A model generated the notes under the pieces. The model ran no database searches. It had not been told where the DNA came from and saw only the letters and a list, made by a program, of their open reading frames with translations. This document shows positions 7,064 to 8,881 of a stretch of DNA of 8,881 bases, one piece after another. The translations under genes and the position numbers were made by a program. The number at the start of each line of letters is the position of its first letter. Positions within the stretch are counted from its first letter, which is position 1. Source of the DNA: Candidatus Sordicultor aquaticus (lineage in GTDB: Bacteria; Atribacterota; Atribacteria; Atribacterales; Caldatribacteriaceae); NCBI GenBank assembly GCA_018056825.1, contig JAGPEW010000020.1:1-8881 (forward strand). The letters are read 5' to 3'.

Positions 7064-7375
7064 ATGTTTGCTATTATTGAAGCACAAGGAAAACAGTACA
7101 CTGTACAAGAGGGTAGTATAATTAAGTTAGAGGGCTGGCTACCGGAAGAGAAAGAAGTGGTTTTTGACCGAGTTCTTATGTGGAAGAGCGATGAAGCGCT
7201 GAAAATAGGAAAGCCTTATCTTGAGGGAGTGAAAGTAACCGGGAAAATTCTGGAAAAAGGTAAAGGTAAAAAAGTAGTAGTGTTTAAATATAAACCTAAG
7301 ATAAAATATCGGAAAAAAACCGGTCACCGTCAGCCTCTGACCTTAGTAAGTATTGAAAAAATAGAAGGAGAGTGA
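7064..7375 (+). CDS. rplU: 50S ribosomal protein L21 (bL21)
   Basis: Large-subunit ribosomal protein that binds 23S rRNA. It has 103 residues, typical length. It starts FAIIEAQGKQYTVQEG, the family's conserved N-terminus, and ends with the rRNA-binding basic stretch VFKYKPKIKYRKKTGHRQPL (residues 75-94). I chose ATG at 7064 over the in-frame GTG at 7055. The family starts at M-[YF]-A-I-I, and the GTG lies inside the GGGGGTGA ribosome site (7051-7058), which is five bases from the ATG. It is followed after four bases by rpmA; this pairing is nearly universal. A promoter candidate lies directly upstream, so it likely heads the ribosomal part of the cluster. Confidence 0.98.
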   Translation: MFAIIEAQGKQYTVQEGSIIKLEGWLPEEKEVVFDRVLMWKSDEALKIGKPYLEGVKVTGKILEKGKGKKVVVFKYKPKIKYRKKTGHRQPLTLVSIEKIEGE

Positions 7376-7379
7376 AACT

Positions 7380-7637
7380 ATGGCTCATAAAAAAGCGGGA
7401 GGAAGTGCGCGTAACGGTAGAGATAGCAATTCTAAACGTTTAGGAGTAAAGGTGTATGGTGGACAGTTTGTGAAAGCCGGAGGAATTATTGTTCGCCAAC
7501 GGGGTACTAAAATTCATCCCGGAGTTAATGTAGGTATAGGTAAGGATGACACCCTTTTTGCTCTCCGCAATGGTTATGTTGTTTTTGAAAGTAAAAGAAA
7601 TAGAAAGCAGGTTTCTGTTTTTTCTGAAAATAGTTGA
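7380..7637 (+). CDS. rpmA: 50S ribosomal protein L27 (bL27), without N-terminal extension
   Basis: Large-subunit protein whose N-terminal tail reaches the peptidyl transferase centre and helps position tRNA. It has 85 residues, normal. The protein begins MAHKKAGGSARNGRDSNSKR, the processed-type N-terminus: once Met is removed, the functional tail AHKKAGGS is already exposed. Firmicute L27 proteins usually carry about nine extra residues cut off by the protease Prp; none are encoded here, and no prp gene lies between rplU and rpmA. AAGGAG at 7365-7370, nine bases before the ATG, supports the start. IHPGVNVGIGKDDTLFAL (45-62) and the basic C-terminal region match the family. The gene sits between L21 and Obg as usual. 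Confidence 0.98.
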   Translation: MAHKKAGGSARNGRDSNSKRLGVKVYGGQFVKAGGIIVRQRGTKIHPGVNVGIGKDDTLFALRNGYVVFESKRNRKQVSVFSENS

Positions 7638-7642
7638 AAAGT

Positions 7643-7656
7643 GGGGAGAGTAATTG
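7643..7656 (+). promoter_or_regulatory. Shine-Dalgarno GGGGAG and TTG start of obg
   Basis: GGGGAG at 7643-7648 lies five bases before TTG at 7654. There is no in-frame ATG near the conserved N-terminus; the first Met codon in this frame is residue 103. The conserved Obg fold begins right after this TTG, so the start is well supported. Confidence 0.8.
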
Positions 7657-8881
7657 GTAGTAGATAAAGTAATCGTTAAGGTTCGAGGGGGTAAGGGAGG
7701 AGATGGGGCGATTAGCTTTCGTCGGGAAAAATATATCCCTCGAGGAGGACCAGATGGGGGAAAAGGAGGAGAAGGGGGTAGAGTTTTTCTCCGTGCTTCT
7801 CCTCACCGAGAAACTCTTCGGGATTTAGCTTTTTCTCCTCTCTATCAAGCTCTTTCTGGAGAAGGAGGTAGAGGGAAAAAGCAGGAAGGTAGAAAAGGCG
7901 AAGATTTGGTGATTGAAGTCCCTTTAGGGACGCAAGTTTTTGATAACCGCACCGGAGAAATGCTTGCTGACCTTCTTTATCCCGGAATGGAAGTAATGGT
8001 CGCTCGGGGGGGAAGAGGAGGAAAGGGGAATGTTTCTTTCACCTCTTCCGATAATCGTACTCCTCGAGTAGCGCAAAAGGGAGAGGAAGGAGAGGAAAGA
8101 GAGCTATGCTTGGAGCTGAAGTTTTTGGTGGATGTAGGGCTGGTTGGTTTACCCAATGCTGGCAAGTCTACTTTCCTATCTCGAGTGAGCAACGCTAAAC
8201 CCCTTATAGCTCCTTACCCTTTTTCCACTAAAGAGCCTCTTTTGGGAATGGTGGGAGAAGAGGAAGAAAAGTTTGTTTTATTGGATACCCCAGCTTTGAT
8301 TGAGGGAGCATATGAAGGAAAAGGGCTAGGAAATAGATTCCTTCGCCATCTCGAAAGAGCGTATCTTCTTTTATATTTAATCGATTTATCTTCTCCTTTT
8401 TCGGGAGCTAGTCCTGAGGAAGATTGGAGAATTTTGCGGGAGGAGCTGAGAAAGTATAAGTCACATCTTGAGGATAAACCATTTCTTGTGGTGGCTAATA
8501 AATTAGACCTCTCTGGGGCACGGGAAGATTGGGATAGATTTAGAATGATTCTAGAAAGAGAGAAAATAGAGGGGTGGGGGATATCGGCTCTCTCTGGGGA
8601 AGGGGTAGGAGAACTCCTAGGAAGGATAAGAGAAATATTAAAAGAGGAAAGAGGAAAAGAAGAAACCATAATGGAACGAGAAGAAATAAGAGCAAAAGAC
8701 TTTTCTCCGGTGGTTTACCGTTTTTCCTCTACCTATTTGGAGAAATTGCTTCAGGAAGCAGACCTCCATCCTGGAGAAGAAGAAGATTTTCTAAATCGAG
8801 AACTGGAAAAATCTGGATTTAAGCGTTATTTGTTATCTTTGAAATCTTCTAGCATTATAGAAGTAGGGGAAAGAAAATTAG
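7654..8881 (+). CDS. obgE: GTPase Obg/CgtA (3' end outside window)
   Basis: Essential GTPase that acts on the large ribosomal subunit during assembly and in stress control. 409 residues are visible, and the frame is open at the window edge. Domains are an N-terminal glycine-rich Obg fold (1-158, e.g. RGGPDGGKGGEGG at 30-42), a G domain (159 to about 330), and most of a C-terminal OCT domain (about 350-409). The family is usually 420-440 residues, so only a short tail is likely missing. GTPase motifs are G1 GLPNAGKS (165-172), G2 region YPFST (188-192), G3 DTPA (211-214), G4 NKLD (282-285) and G5 SAL (311-313). G3 differs from the usual DIPG, and the position after FST is Lys rather than Leu. 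The start is TTG at 7654, giving VVDKVIVKVRGG as in relatives (MFVD...), with GGGGAG at 7643-7648 five bases upstream. It follows rpmA by 16 bases. Confidence 0.96.
   Translation, partial: MVVDKVIVKVRGGKGGDGAISFRREKYIPRGGPDGGKGGEGGRVFLRASPHRETLRDLAFSPLYQALSGEGGRGKKQEGRKGEDLVIEVPLGTQVFDNRTGEMLADLLYPGMEVMVARGGRGGKGNVSFTSSDNRTPRVAQKGEEGEERELCLELKFLVDVGLVGLPNAGKSTFLSRVSNAKPLIAPYPFSTKEPLLGMVGEEEEKFVLLDTPALIEGAYEGKGLGNRFLRHLERAYLLLYLIDLSSPFSGASPEEDWRILREELRKYKSHLEDKPFLVVANKLDLSGAREDWDRFRMILEREKIEGWGISALSGEGVGELLGRIREILKEERGKEETIMEREEIRAKDFSPVVYRFSSTYLEKLLQEADLHPGEEEDFLNRELEKSGFKRYLLSLKSSSIIEVGERKL

Noticed and set aside
7055..7066. GTG at 7055 as the start of rplU
   Set aside because: It lies inside the GGGGGTGA ribosome site and would add three residues before the conserved M-F-A-I-I start of L21.
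8214..8669. Open frame of 151 codons on the minus strand inside obg
   Set aside because: It is antisense to the conserved GTPase domain; its Ser/Pro/Leu-rich composition is a by-product of the sense strand bias.
8574..8822. Plus-strand frame of 82 codons within obg in another frame
   Set aside because: The protein is a run of Arg, Lys and Gly typical of a shifted purine-rich gene; the Obg frame is intact throughout.

Overview
The window is a dense bacterial chromosomal segment with nine protein-coding genes, all on the + strand, and no intergenic gap above about 55 bases. Base composition is moderate to AT-rich (about 40-50% GC in the lines I counted by eye), with a purine-rich sense strand. 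No RNA gene, mobile element, CRISPR array or long repeat was seen. The gene order (mreD, PBP2, rodA, a radical SAM gene, its partner gene, rng, rplU, rpmA, obg) resembles, from memory, the order common in Clostridia and some less-studied phyla. Two features argue against a typical Firmicute: the L27 gene lacks the N-terminal extension that the protease Prp removes, and no prp gene lies between rplU and rpmA. The minC/minD genes often found in this neighbourhood are also absent. The organism was probably rod-shaped. I cannot name its phylum; a deep-branching or uncultured lineage is plausible.

Region 1 (1-3165) is the end of a rod-shape operon. It holds the C-terminal part of mreD, then mrdA (the transpeptidase PBP2) and rodA (the SEDS glycosyltransferase). 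The last two are the two enzymatic halves of the elongasome, which polymerises and crosslinks lateral-wall peptidoglycan.

Region 2 (3147-5511) holds two linked genes of unknown biochemical role: a B12-binding-type radical SAM protein (TIGR03960 family) and its small partner (TIGR03936/DUF2344). The first overlaps the end of rodA by 19 bases, so it is probably translated together with the rod-shape genes.

Region 3 (5528-8881) is RNA and ribosome biology: RNase G/E, ribosomal proteins L21 and L27, and the ribosome-assembly GTPase Obg, which runs off the window end. A good extended -10 promoter candidate sits between rng and rplU, with a short perfect inverted repeat across its -10 region, so the ribosomal part may be transcribed independently as well as by read-through.

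Three genes (radical SAM, rng, obg) use TTG starts, each behind a strong Shine-Dalgarno sequence. The most interesting points are a Cys/Cys/His/Cys set in PBP2 at the place of a zinc site described for a Gram-negative PBP2, a changed switch II motif in Obg, and the uncharacterised radical SAM pair lodged between cell-wall and ribosome genes.
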